Shown here in pieces: positions 33,078-43,958 of a stretch of 64,000 nt of DNA (its first letter is position 1; the number at the start of each line of letters is the position of its first letter). The stretch spans positions 248,001-312,000 of the forward strand of contig JAXBDG010000019.1 in the NCBI GenBank assembly GCA_036320915.1, given 5' to 3'. Origin of the DNA: Linnemannia elongata (Eukaryota; Mortierellomycota; Mortierellomycetes; Mortierellales; Mortierellaceae). Position numbers and translations under genes: made by a program. The notes below the pieces were generated by a model, which was not told where the DNA came from, did not search any database, and was given only the letters and a program-made list of their open reading frames with translations.

Positions 33078-33993
33078 GGTCGTCCTCTGACAGCTTCCAT
33101 TGTAAACAATTGATCATTCAATGCATTCAGTAATCTATCTCGCTAGTGCTTCTTTTCACACTTTTAATGACAAATTAAACCACTTTTACGAACAACCGCG
33201 CAACATAGGTGGGCGTGTCTCCTCCCTTGAAGCGCGAGTTCGCGCCTTTTTTTTCTTAGTGTGTTACATTTCTGTGCCTCGCTCAAGTGTCTAGTAGAGT
33301 GTGGCTTTGCAGCGAATTGATTTATTCCACTTCAACAGCGCCAGACTCAGTTTCTCCCCTTTTCGAATCGCAAGCAAAATGGCACGTGACGTACCTCGAC
33401 ACATCTCACACATACATCCATGCCTTGCTACCCATGGATACCATGATGATCAAGGCATCCATCGGCAGATCTAGCGTTCGGGAGCACGTAGCAGGACATC
33501 GTTTTCGGTAGCATGCCGCCGTTATTATCGCCAATCGACATCTTCATTTTTTTCGGTTTCGGGTGGTTATCGTTCATCTGCTTGACGATGGAGGTCTGGG
33601 TGGTTTCTGTTTTCAGTGGCCATCTCAGAAGTGTGCCCATGGCACCGGGGAAGTTAGCGATGTCGAAACTATCCTTGACCGAAAATAGACAGAAAAGCGA
33701 CCAAGTAGCACAGCAGCTGTTTTTTACGAAGGATTCATGGCGAAACTATGATCCAGCACACTGCAGCCCTGCCTTCCATCCGACCCCTTCAACGGACAAC
33801 CAATCAGCAAAACGACAACACAGCGCCAAAACTATTCTCTCATACAACTCTTGGACCTCAGAACAACGCCCAGCTACACTTTCAAAAACCAGAACAGGAA
33901 TAAGCCCTTTTCAGAAAAAAACAGCGGAAACGAAAGCATGGCGAAACTAACATCAGTTTGCCTTTGTTTTTTTGGCTATTCTTTCATCAATAG
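33078..33993. other. Upstream region and probable first intron of eS27
   Basis: Between the GH72 stop and the first recognised eS27 exon. The eS27 frame lacks only the initiator Met plus about one residue, so a very small first exon must lie in or before this stretch. No ATG followed by a good donor in the right phase was found. The frame 33513-33950 is interpreted as non-coding. Confidence 0.45.
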
Positions 33994-34837
33994 TTGGCTG
34001 TTGATCTCTTGAACCCCTCCCACGCTCTTGAGCAGAAGACCCACAAGTTGAAGAGACTCGTGCAGTCTCCCAACTCCTACTTCATGGACGTCAAGTGCCC
34101 TGTAAGTCCCTAGAGACAAGCCTAAGCAAAGGAAGCCCCTCTCAACTCAACAGGATCGTCATATCGACGGTACCTATCAAAATGGCGGCATCAGGCGTCC
34201 TCTTGTAAAGCTTTGCTAGAGTTCAAAGCTTTGGAGGGAGCAACCATTCACCAGACAGGAGGAATCCCCTGAGGCGACCAGTTACTCTTTCAACAGGAAC
34301 ACTTGCTCTGGGGCAGCAACACTCGACTCAACTCAACTCACACCAGCTGCTGCTGCGGCACAGATCCCTTCAAACCCCCTTATTTCCTCCTGCCCGCAGT
34401 AATCTTCCACCTTTTCACAGGACGGACCAATTGCGTCTCTCCTCGACCCTCCCTTCTCCAAAGCTGGAACGAACGAGGACATATAGCGCATGACCGAACT
34501 GTCAGGATATCAGCTATTTCATTAGCACGCCTTACTCACACCGCCTTTTTCATCTTTGCTTTTAATGCGGCGTCTTTCCAGGGATGCGTCCAGATCACCA
34601 CCGTCTTCTCGCACGCCCAGACCGTTGTCATGTGCTCGAGCTGCGCCAACGTTCTTGCCCAGCCCACTGGTGGTATCACCCGCTTGACCGAGGGTAAGTC
34701 ATCAGGATCTTGGTCGGTTTCAATTTGCAGAGATCGACATTATTTTCCACGCCGTGATTTTTTAAAGCAACAGCGATCTAACAGCCCTTTCCTCCTGCGT
34801 TCTATTAGGCTGCTCTTTCCGCCGCAAGCAGGCTTAA
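33994..34837 (+). CDS. RPS27: 40S ribosomal protein eS27 (RPS27), first exon unresolved
   Basis: Zinc-ribbon protein of the small ribosomal subunit. Exons 33994-34101, 34582-34693 and 34809-34837 encode 82 residues that cover the whole protein except the first one or two. The family sequence is clear: [75 protein letters not shown]. The two CxxC pairs of the zinc ribbon are present, the first being split by the 480-bp intron 34102-34581. The initiator exon, usually a few codons, could not be placed. Long introns are common in ribosomal protein genes and sometimes host snoRNAs, but no C/D box pair was evident here. Confidence 0.9.
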
Positions 34838-35290
34838 GCGCTTGTTTTTCGACCACGATCACTTTTGAAAAGCAAAATAAAAAGACGACACTCTCGCTGT
34901 GGACAACTTTTTTAATACGCGCGCTTGTTCCATATCTTTCACGTTTGCCTTCCATCTTGAAACAACTCTCATAAGGATTTTATCATTAATTCGGATTTTG
35001 ATTTGTGCTACCAGGATCTGCGAGGAGTGGAGTGAGGATCTGACTTGAAATGGTGCTTGAGAAACGAAAGGGTGCGGTCTAAGCTTGGATTTCCGTTTCA
35101 GGTCCCAGTCAGCCAGCCAGGGGTGATAACCAGCGACTTTTGCGAAACCCCAGGTTGATTGATTGGTGGCACATGTCACGTGTACTTCACGGAAGGAAAA
35201 AAAAAAACGTTGTGCTGATGAATGAGCTTTCCACAACTGTTCCTTTCTTCCCCACTCTCCTCTCTCCACTCTCCCTCTCAGATCACTCCA
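34838..35290. other. Spacer between eS27 and the Tom20-SET gene
   Basis: 453 bp between tandem genes. A CT-rich leader (about 35235-35280) precedes the next start. The antisense frame 34859-35269 has no recognisable features. Confidence 0.6.
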
Positions 35291-37291
35291 ATGAAGACTA
35301 CGACCATTGTTGCGGCCACTGTCGGCATGCTTGCTGTTGCGACTGTCGGATATGCAGTCTATTTCGATTCAAAGCGACAGTCTGATCCCGAGTTCAAGCG
35401 CAAGCTGAGTACGTTTTTTTGATGCAAACAGAAAGTTACATTCGTTACTTTCCGTTGAAATGAGAGGAGAAATCCGCTTTGCATGCTAGCATCCTGTTCA
35501 CCTTTGAGCTGTTACAATTGTTCCCGATGACTCGAGAAGAGGCAACAACACATAAGGAAGAAGGAGTACTAACGACCCAATTGACATACCCTTGCATAAA
35601 ATAGAGAGGGACAGGAAGCGTGCCGAGAAGCTTGCCAAGGCAGAGGCCAAGAGGTTGACGGAGGAGAGTACGCAGGACATTGAGGATTTCCTGGCCTCGG
35701 TCACGGAGGAAGATTTCCCCACATCCATGGAGGAGCGGGAGCAGTTCTGTATGGCTCAACTCTCTGCCGGAGAGGAGCTCTTCGTCAAAGGTAATCGAGG
35801 AGGAGCCAATGACAGGATGTGTATTCGTGACCAAGTAAAGAGGAGAACTCAGGAATGTAATGGGATCGGTTGAGAGAATCTTTACTGATATACATGTACA
35901 TATTCTCATTATATAGGACCCGAGAACTATAGCAAGGCTGCAATCTGCTTCTACAAGGCATTGAAAGTCTACCCTGCCCCTGCCGAGTTGGTGATGGTTT
36001 TCCAAAAGACTATTCCTCCCGAGGTTTTCACTGTTGTCATGGGCATGCTCAGCAAGGATGTAAGTCGGTTGTGATCAATTGGAGGCGATTGTTGAAGTAT
36101 GCGTGTTCTTTCAATCCTCTCATCATCTCTAGTGGAACGATTAATTGACGTGCTGGATTTTGATATGGATATGGTGCTCCTGTAGGTCCAGAGCAAGGAG
36201 GAGAAGTATTACACGGTGTTCCCTCCCAAGGAGATGAATGTCAAGGTCGAGGAGAAGCCTGACGGTCTAGATGTTAATGGACAGAAAGTTGTGCGTCGTG
36301 GATTGGTGGCTACCAAAGGATTTACCAAGGGCGAGGTCATCTACACCGAAACCCCCGTCGTCAGCTCCCTGGAACCCTCGCTCGAGGGCAAGAACTTTTG
36401 CCACTACTGTCTGAAGGAGATGATCAAGAAGGAGTACATGGTACCCTGTACCTCCTGCTCGGTCGTCGTGTTCTGTTCAGAGGAGTGCCGTACCTCAGCT
36501 GGACAGGAGTTCCACGAGATCCTTTGCACAAAGAACCTCAATGGTGGTTCAGCACCTGCTCAGGCCTTGCGCGAGTACACCAAGGACAGTCGGAACATCG
36601 TCCCCGGGATGTTGGCCAAGTTCTTGGCCAAGATGGTTTATGATGAGTCGTTGAACAGTGGGGCAGAGTACAACACGTTTGATCACCTTGAGCGTCTTGT
36701 CTATGTTGAGCAATCTTTGGGTCCTGACGAGGAGAAGGAGATTGAATTGTTGAAGTTGGCCTTGGGATCGAGCATTCCCGGAATTGATCAATTTATTACC
36801 GAGGAGCGATACATGATCATGAAGGCACGTATCCTTCATAACATTTATGGTGTTTCCTCCGGCTTGAGCGCTTCCCTCAACGTCAAGGTATGATTCATGT
36901 TGCTGACTTTTGGTATATTGTTCACTCGATGTTTACTTTATCATGAGTCTCCGGCACTGAACACTCAAATTCATTTCTTCGTTCTCTCAAATCACATAAC
37001 CAGCCACTGCCCGAGACCCACCGCAGCGTGCGCGACCGCCCTATCACCGGCGCAGGACTCTACAGGGCAACCTCTTACCTGATGCACTCGTGCGAGCCCA
37101 ACACCAAGATTGTCTACTCTAGCCGAGACCATACCGTCTCCCTTGTCGCGACCGAGAACATCCGGTCGGGCGATGAACTTCAAGTCGGTTATATCAAGAA
37201 CGGAAAGCTTTCGACCGAGCAGCGCCGTCTGGAGTTGTTCACAAAGTACCGCCTTCAGTGCTCCTGTGCCCTCTGTGAGATGACCGACTAA
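35291..37291 (+). CDS. Tom20 import-receptor domain fused to a MYND-SET domain
   Basis: Exons 35291-35408, 35605-35790, 35917-36059, 36186-36887 and 37004-37291 give 478 residues, all phases consistent. Residues 1-149 look like a complete mitochondrial outer-membrane receptor Tom20: an N-terminal span TIVAATVGMLAVATVGYAVY, a charged linker RDRKRAEKLAKAEAKRL, and the MAS20 core with EREQFCMAQLSAGEELF, ENYSKAAICFYKALKVYP and VFQKTIPPEVF. Without a break the frame continues through YYTVFPPKEMNV into a SET domain: RRGLVATKGFTKGEVIYTE, then a MYND-type zinc finger (about 219-257; CHYC, CTSC, CSEEC, HEILC), and the C-terminal SET block SYLMHSCEPNTKIVY, GDELQVGYI and a post-SET-like CSCALC. Family knowledge: Tom20 recognises presequences; MYND-SET proteins (SMYD-like) methylate lysines. 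Inference: the SET part would face the cytosol from the mitochondrial surface. The usual Asn of the NHSC motif is Met here. Confidence 0.87.
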
Positions 37292-37693
37292 TTCGTTTTG
37301 GTTATTTCGGATTATTAAAGTGTGATTTTCAGCGCGAGAGTGTGTGCTTTAGAGGTTATGTATGCTTTGGTTTACTTGGGAATGTGAAGATGCTTCAACC
37401 AACTCTTCTGTTTCAGAATATTACCTACTGGTTTTTTTTTTGTCTTCTGTGTTTTATATTTTCGCGTCACTCAATGTGCAGTTGACATTTACTCGCCTTG
37501 TTAGTCAAGGATCATTGTTTGATTCTTTTTATCATGATAAACTCAATCAAGCGGAAACAGAAAGAATGTAACGATGCGTTTATGATATGGAAAAAAAAAT
37601 GCTAAAGTGAATGAAATGAATGCTAAATAAAATGGTATCTATGCTCTAACTATGAACAATGCTTATTTTTTTTTTTGAGAAAATTGAGGTAGA
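37292..37693. other. Convergent 3' intergenic region
   Basis: 402-bp AT-rich tail-to-tail spacer between the Tom20-SET gene and the MFS transporter, with A and T runs but no coding signal. It should hold both 3' UTRs. Confidence 0.65.
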
Positions 37694-39415
37694 TTACACT
37701 TGAAGGTGGCCCTTCTCGATATCGTCAGGTTGACTGGCAATTGTGCTGGCATCGCTGTCGTGGCGCTCTGAAGCGTGACCAGCAACCTCGGAGAAAGAGA
37801 TAACCTCTTCAAGTTCCTTGGGCTCGATTGTGCTGGCACTGTTGGCAGGGACGGCAGTTGAGGCCAGGGAGGGAGTGGAGTCATTCTTGTGGGCAGTTGC
37901 GGCAGTGGGACGGATGGGCTTGTCCCAGGGGAGAATGACGAAAGCGAGGAGGAATCCAAAGAGACCCATGGCGATCATCGCATAGAAGGCGTTGTGGAAT
38001 CCCTTAGCCATAGCGGGGCCACCACGAACAGCACCGCCGGTGTTTCCGTTGGTCGAGATGGAGATAACGTTCAGAATTGCAAGGCCAAAGGGTGCGCCGA
38101 GTTGCAGACCAGTGTTATAGAGCGCCCCAACGAGTCCTTGGTCCTTGTTTTCGGCGTCACGGACGGCTGTGATCTGGATGGGGAGGAGGGAGAGACCAAC
38201 GCCAAAGATGTGCATGATGAATGCGGGGAAGGGGAGGGCCCAGTAACTGGTGTGTTCGGTGACAAAGGAGAACATCAGTGCAGTGCCGGAGCGGAGGAGG
38301 AAGCCGGTGAGGATGAGGGGTTTGAGAGGCAGGCGGGGAAGCATACGACCCAAGACTGTGAAGACGACCATGGCGAGGAGAGAGTGAACAAGAAAGCCGA
38401 GGGCGGTTTGGATAGGTGTCCATTGGTAGACTTCCTGGAAGGTCATGTTGGCGTAGTAGATGATGCCCTGGAACTTTGCCATGGAAACGAACGCGAGGAC
38501 GACAGAGGTGGTGAAAGACTTGAGCTTCCAGATGCGAAGGGGCATCAATGGAGAATGGACGCGGGATTCGATGAAGATGAAGAGGGCAATGAGACCGAGG
38601 GCGACGACAAAGATGGGGATGGTCTTGGGATCTGCCCAGCCGTATTCGACACCGGTTGAAATGTAGTAGACGATACCGGTGACTCCGAGGGTGGCGGTGA
38701 TGGCGCCAAGGTAGTCGATCTTGGGTTTCTCGGCCTTGGGTGCAGAGATGGGGATGACGATGTAGCTGATTGCCAGAAGAATGAAGGCCGCAATGGCTGA
38801 GACGCGGAAGATCCATTGCCAGCCGATACTAGCAATAAATCCACCAGCCAAGAGGATACCACAGACAGCGCCGAGACCACCAAAGGCACCAAAGATCGAA
38901 AAGGCCCTGGTACGTTCGGGTCCAGCAGGGTAAGTTGTCGCGATCAGGGCCATGGCGGTGGGGACGGTTGCAGCAGCACCCATACCCTGAAGTGCGCGGG
39001 CAAGAATGAACATGATTGGCGAAGTTGAGAAAGAGACGATCAAAGCCCAAAGCGCGAACCAGAAAAGACCAAACATAAACATCCGGCGATGGCCAAAGAG
39101 ATCACCAAGACGACCAGAGACGAGCAAGAGACCGGCAAATGAGATCGTGTACGCGTTAAGGATCCAAAGGACTTGTGGGACGGTGAAGTGGAGGTCTTGG
39201 GCGATGGGCAGGATAGCGACAGAGACGGAGGCGCCATTGACAATGTCAAAGAATTGGGCGGTTGAGACGACGTACAAGAGGGCCGGGCGCCATTTCTCGC
39301 GGAGGGTATCAAGCTTGCTTGGACTGGACGGGAAGGATTTTTGGAGGGTGTCGTTGGTTTCGACCATTGTGGGTGTTCTTGATGGAAGCGCTGAGGGTGA
39401 TGATGATTGAGCCAT
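37694..39415 (-). CDS. Major facilitator superfamily transporter, DHA2-like (14-span) drug:H+ antiporter type
   Basis: Single-exon gene of 573 residues. After about 42 hydrophilic residues the protein is hydrophobic to about residue 500, consistent with 14 spans, and ends in a Ser/Thr/Glu-rich tail. MFS motif A is GRLGDLFGHRR (101-111). The following block ALQGMGAAATVPTAMALIA and FGAFGGLGAVCGILLAGG corresponds to the motif B/C region of proton antiporters, although the Pro of classical motif C is absent. Such proteins export drugs, metabolites, polyamines or amino acids by proton exchange; the substrate cannot be told. The start at 39415 is followed by a second Met at codon 17. No cluster of biosynthetic genes accompanies it. 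Confidence 0.9.
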   Translation of the reverse strand: MAQSSSPSALPSRTPTMVETNDTLQKSFPSSPSKLDTLREKWRPALLYVVSTAQFFDIVNGASVSVAILPIAQDLHFTVPQVLWILNAYTISFAGLLLVSGRLGDLFGHRRMFMFGLFWFALWALIVSFSTSPIMFILARALQGMGAAATVPTAMALIATTYPAGPERTRAFSIFGAFGGLGAVCGILLAGGFIASIGWQWIFRVSAIAAFILLAISYIVIPISAPKAEKPKIDYLGAITATLGVTGIVYYISTGVEYGWADPKTIPIFVVALGLIALFIFIESRVHSPLMPLRIWKLKSFTTSVVLAFVSMAKFQGIIYYANMTFQEVYQWTPIQTALGFLVHSLLAMVVFTVLGRMLPRLPLKPLILTGFLLRSGTALMFSFVTEHTSYWALPFPAFIMHIFGVGLSLLPIQITAVRDAENKDQGLVGALYNTGLQLGAPFGLAILNVISISTNGNTGGAVRGGPAMAKGFHNAFYAMIAMGLFGFLLAFVILPWDKPIRPTAATAHKNDSTPSLASTAVPANSASTIEPKELEEVISFSEVAGHASERHDSDASTIASQPDDIEKGHLQV

Positions 39416-40240
39416 GTCTTGAATAGTTTTGTGTTCAGTAACGGATAATAAGAATTAAATGCAATATAGTAGAAGATGAAAGGGAGATAGAGAGGAGTGA
39501 AAAAAGCTGTTGGAAGTTGTTTAGTTTTGTTGTTGCTTGGTGTTGTTGTTGAAGATGATGGATCGAAAAAAGAGAGGGCGAGTTGCCGCCTTTTATAATT
39601 TTCATCCATATGAACTCTAAGAGAAGTAGAGTGAGGATGGATGCAATTGCGCAGGTTTGTAATCAACCTTTAGCTATTGTTTTTTTTTGTTTGCACCTGC
39701 GTGTCAAATCAACCCAGTAGGGTGTGCCTCTGTATGACTGAGCAAACAAGGTGAAAAAAAACCCCCCCCTATGACATGGGGGGTACGCTTAGGCACATAA
39801 GAAGAAAAATAAACAATTCAGACAGCGATGACAAATTTTGTCACGAATAGAGTTTCCTCGACACCCGGCATAGATATGAGGAGGTCTGCGCAGACCATTG
39901 GTGAAGGAGTAAAACAAAAAAATCAGCCGTTGCCAATACCCCTATGAGGATCGTTCCTGCATTTTCATCCTGCCAACAACTCCCTAAAACACCGCAGTAG
40001 CCAAGAAGATCACCAATTTGGTGGCGGACGGGAAAAAGGAATAGCCTTGACCTCCTTTTGCTGTTGCGGCTTTGGTTTTTTTTTTCTTGAGCTCTGCGCA
40101 TGTATTCCTTCCAGCAAGAAAATATCCATTCTTGTCAGGACATTGCTACGTATTTGCTCAGCCTTCATTGTAGAGTAGAGCCGTGAAGATGTCCTCGTTC
40201 TTATTGTCTACACTTTGCTCAATGAGGTCAAAAATAGTAC

Positions 40241-40265
40241 AAAAAAAAAAAAAAAAAAAAAAAAA
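40241..40265 (+). repeat. Homopolymer A25
   Basis: 25 adenines in the intergenic region between divergent genes. Confidence 0.95.
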
Positions 40266-41260
40266 CAATAGCCGCGAAACGGTGAGGTGTCGTGGATATC
40301 ATGGGCAACGTTGACCGCTTTTCCTATTGATCGCGCGCTTTAGTAACGAATCCCCATAGGGAGTTAATGTCCAACCTTCAATGGATCAGAATGGTTACAG
40401 CGCCGAGGACCAGGTTGAACTGCACTTTGGATATGGGGGACGTGTTCAGTTGACAACGATGCGGCTTGTATGCTTCTTTATTTTGTTCTTTTGCACTTTC
40501 TGCTCACTAAGAGCAGCATGCATTTTTTTTCTCGAATTAAGCACAGACAGAAAAAAACACAATGACATCATTAGGTGATTTGTCAATTGAGAGAAATAAA
40601 AGTGCGGCGTGTATGTTGCCGGTCTTTGGATGGATCTTCTGTCCCACCTTTTCAGACCTCGCTCGTTCTTGATCATTGGGAGGGGAGCGCCACATGCAAA
40701 AAATAATAAATAAATAAAAAACCAGGGAACGTGAGGCAACGACTCTTTGTCAACGCGTAGAAGGCACTGTGATAAGCCTTTGCACTTTCTGTCATTCACG
40801 GCTAATCTTTGTTGCCAACAAATCCAGCGCCCGTCCTGTTGTTCCTTTATTGACCTGCTGTCGCGTAGTGGATAATCACGCCAAGGCTGATGGGGGGGGG
40901 AGGGGGTTCTATTTTTTTTAAATAAATAAATGATCTAGCATATGACCGTTCTGGATCGAAGAAGGGAAGAAAGAAGGAAGGGAAGGAAGGACAGCGAGAA
41001 TAATAAGATAGGAGATGCAAAGGGATACGGTGTAAGTTTTTATATTTTGTTCTATCAAAGAAAAAGAACACACAACGACCGTTACATTTTACACTCCTTT
41101 TCACCAATTAGAGTTTCATCACTGATCAATGATCTGGAGGCTTGGGAGCTGGATCAACGTGTCGTGCACAACTGCGATTTGTCAAAAATGGACTCCCTCT
41201 TTGCTTCTGAGTTACTACTTCCCTCGCACTGGTTTTACTTCACCCTCCATCCTTCTTCTC

Positions 41261-41300
41261 ACTCAACTCTACTCAACTCAACTCAACTCAACTCAACTCT
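41261..41300 (+). repeat. (ACTCA)n pentanucleotide repeat abutting a start codon
   Basis: Seven to eight ACTCA units, one imperfect, end one base before the ATG at 41302. A shorter version of the same pentamer lies in eS27 intron sequence near 34316-34336. Confidence 0.85.
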
Positions 41301-41301
41301 G

Positions 41302-43223
41302 ATGGGCTACGAATACATCCTCCTGGCCGCTGCCATCATCGTGCCCCTCGGCATCTTCAGCGTCTTCAAGGGCGACCTTACAGGAGCAGCGCAAGTCTTG
41401 AACGAAAAGAGATCATCCCTCCCTGGCGCATTCGGAAACGACAGCACATCAACAAAGTCAAAAAAGAAAAAGAACAAGAAAAAGAACAAGCCTTCCACAA
41501 CAGCAACAACAGGAGCAGCAGCGGCATTAGCCGACGACAACGACGACGAGTCATCGGATTCAGAGGTCGAGGAGAAGAAACCGATGACGCGGCAAAACAA
41601 GAAGTCAATCAACAACAAGAGTAACAGCACCTCCGCACCAGTAGCCTCGTCTGCCAAAAAGGCGAACAACAACAACAACATCTCCAAGGGCTCCAACGCA
41701 ACGGTTCCTTCTTCTTCTCCCTCGTCCACATCGATCCCTTCTACCAACAACAGCAACAAGTCTACCAGTGGCAACAATCAAGAGTCCGCCAAAACCAAGG
41801 CATTCAACAACAACACCACCTCCAAACAGACACCAAGTGTTTCAACACCAACCGTCACCACCCCCTCATCTACAGCAGCAAGCAACAAGGCTACGTCAGT
41901 CGAGGACTGGAAAAAGCAGAGACAGGCTGAGCAAAAGGAGATTCTCACTAAACAACAGGAGGCCCTCCAATTCTCATCCGCAGCATCCAAGAACACTTCC
42001 TCATTCTCATCATCACCCAACGTTACCTCCATTCCAGGACCTGGCGCCATGGGCAACAACAAGAAAAAGAATCGCGGTCAAGCTGGAGCCGGTTTATCCC
42101 ACGCAGAGTTCCCTACCCTCTCTCGCCCCCAGCCTGCACCAGCACCAGCACCCAAGCAACCCAAGCAGAAGAAGGAGAAGAAGGAGAAGAAGGACAAGGA
42201 GGCTGTAAAGCCTGAGCCGGTTTCCGAGTCTAAACCCGAGCCTGTGCCTGTCCAAGAGTCTGAGGAAGAATCGGACGAGGACAACGACAGGGATCAGCAG
42301 TTGCGGGACGATCAGTTGCTGGCTCAGCAGTTGGCATGGAGCGAAGGTGAAGGAGAGCAGGAAGAGAAGGAAGAAGAGGACGAATGGACGACGGTGTCTG
42401 GAAATGGAGCGGCTCCTGTTCGATCCGGAGGCATTGACTTCAACAGGCCCATGGATCCTTGGGTCGCTCAGCGCCAGCGCCAGCTTCAAGACGAGATTGC
42501 TGCGGTCGATCCTCATGGCGAGCAGACGACCCAGTTTGCTCGCGTTTTGTCTATCAAGCCTGCAGCCAAGGAGGAGCGTTTCCGCGAGGCCATCCCCGAT
42601 GGCTTTTCTGTCCAAAAGAGTAAGTTTTAAGTGTGGTTTGGTTCAGTGTGGACGAGATGTGACGGTGTTGAAGTGGATGGCCCTTGACGATTCTCACACG
42701 ATCTTTATTCTTCACGATTGCTCAACTCTTCCATGGCATCCTCGACAATCTTTCTGTCTTCATTTATTCGTCTTCCGGCATTTCTCACGCTTTCAATTGA
42801 TTTACGCCTACTCGACTCATGGGGTCTCTCTTTCCTTATATGCTTCACACTTATTCTTATTATGGGAACTAACAACATTCTCTCGTACAATGAATTGCAA
42901 TAGCTCGATCAGGTACATCAACGGGATCGAGCTCGTACCAGTCTGCAGAGATGACCAAGAAACAGAGAGAGAATCTTGCCAAGGCTGCAAAGAGGAAGGA
43001 GGACAAGGCAGCGGCGGATGCTCTCCAAGAGAAGAGGAAGCAGGAGCATATGCGCCAGGTCAAGGCAGAGAAAATGAAGGAGTTTTACCGTTCTCAGTCG
43101 CGTAAATCCACGCCGGTCGAGTCAAGATGGGATGTGCCCAAGAGTTCGGACGTGTCTTCTTCGACCGTGAGCGGCGGTATGTCTGCCCAGGTCAATGACA
43201 AGGGCCAGCTCATCTGGGACTGA
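41302..43223 (+). CDS. Uncharacterised N-terminally anchored, Lys/Ser/Asn-rich protein
   Basis: Exons 41302-42619 and 42904-43223 give 545 residues. An N-terminal hydrophobic segment, YILLAAAIIVPLGIF (4-18), is likely a signal anchor. Then come a strongly basic run (KKKKNKKKNK), a long Ser/Thr/Asn-rich low-complexity region, a HAEFPTL-type short motif, alternating Lys/Glu and Pro/Glu stretches, an acidic part leading to DEWTTVSG (about 357-364), and a C-terminal basic helix TKKQRENLAKAAKRKEDKAA likely to form a coiled coil. The family is not recognised; the layout recalls ER-anchored, RNA- or ribosome-associated proteins but that is only an inference. The frame stays open upstream to 40942, so a longer N-terminus cannot be excluded, but the 41302 start follows a repeat-bearing leader and gives the anchor directly. 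Confidence 0.75.
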
Positions 43224-43290
43224 GTCGAATCGATAAGGGGCAGTTTTTGAGCATACAGCAAACAACGCACATCGGTCCTTGTTCACCCTG

Positions 43291-43296
43291 AATAAA
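43291..43296 (+). terminator. AATAAA, probable polyadenylation signal
   Basis: Hexamer 68 nt after the stop of the membrane-anchored Lys-rich gene. Confidence 0.55.
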
Positions 43297-43918
43297 ACGA
43301 CAAATTCATGACATTATTGACAAAGTAGGACGACGATATGTAATTGACAAATCGATGACCACGATTGCTTCCCACTTTCAATTTACCCTTTCTCGTTTTT
43401 TTTTGTTTGTACTTCTTTCTCGTAAGAGAATGGGCATGGGTACGCCCTCTCCTTGTCGCTCCCCCTACTGCCCTTCTCCCCCTGTTTTCTGTTGTTGCTG
43501 ATGCTGCTGCTGTGCATGGGTCTTCCTCTTTCCCCTAGTCGAGATGGCAGCGAGCAATCAAACAAAGATGATCCCCTCCCTTCCTTACCTTCTTTCCCTT
43601 CCCTTCCCTTCCCACTGCTTCTCCCTTCTCTTTCTTTTTTTCCTTTTTCCCTGTCCCCTGTAAAAAGGTTTATTTTAGTTCTCAATTTTTTTACGGACGT
43701 GGGTGCGTGTGTTTTTTTTTTGGGTGCACAGTATGTGCCAATCGAAGGGGTCGTTGACACTGCAGGATATACACTAGCCAGTTCCTTGCTTTTTGCTGGT
43801 TGGTTGCTTAATTGTTGTGAGAGCGTGTGGTGCGTTTGCGTATTTTTTTTTCTGTCTGTTGCGACATGAGAGCGTTGGAGCGAGGTGGGGTGCTGATGAT
43901 TTATATGGAAGACAGCAA

Positions 43919-43919
<1 letters not shown>

Positions 43920-43957
<38 letters not shown>
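43920..43957 (+). repeat. Homopolymer A38
   Basis: 38 uninterrupted adenines in the intergenic region. Confidence 0.95.

Positions 43958-43958
<1 letters not shown>

Larger units (their letters stand above)
39416..41301. other. Intergenic region, divergent promoters
   Basis: About 1.9 kb between the MFS gene (-) and the membrane-anchored Lys-rich gene (+). It contains a C-rich tract (39763-39769), the A25 run at 40241-40265 and the ACTCA repeat just before 41302. The frame 40381-40578 is not supported by composition. Confidence 0.6.

Noticed and set aside
37889..38659. Plus-strand frame of 256 codons opposite the MFS gene
   Set aside because: It is antisense to the clearly coding transporter; its acidic Gly/Asp/Glu translation is the reverse-frame shadow of hydrophobic codons.
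41302..43223. Assignment of the Lys-rich anchored protein to a metadherin-like or ribosome-receptor family
   Set aside because: The layout (N-terminal anchor, Lys-rich and acidic low-complexity parts) is similar, but no specific conserved block supports homology.
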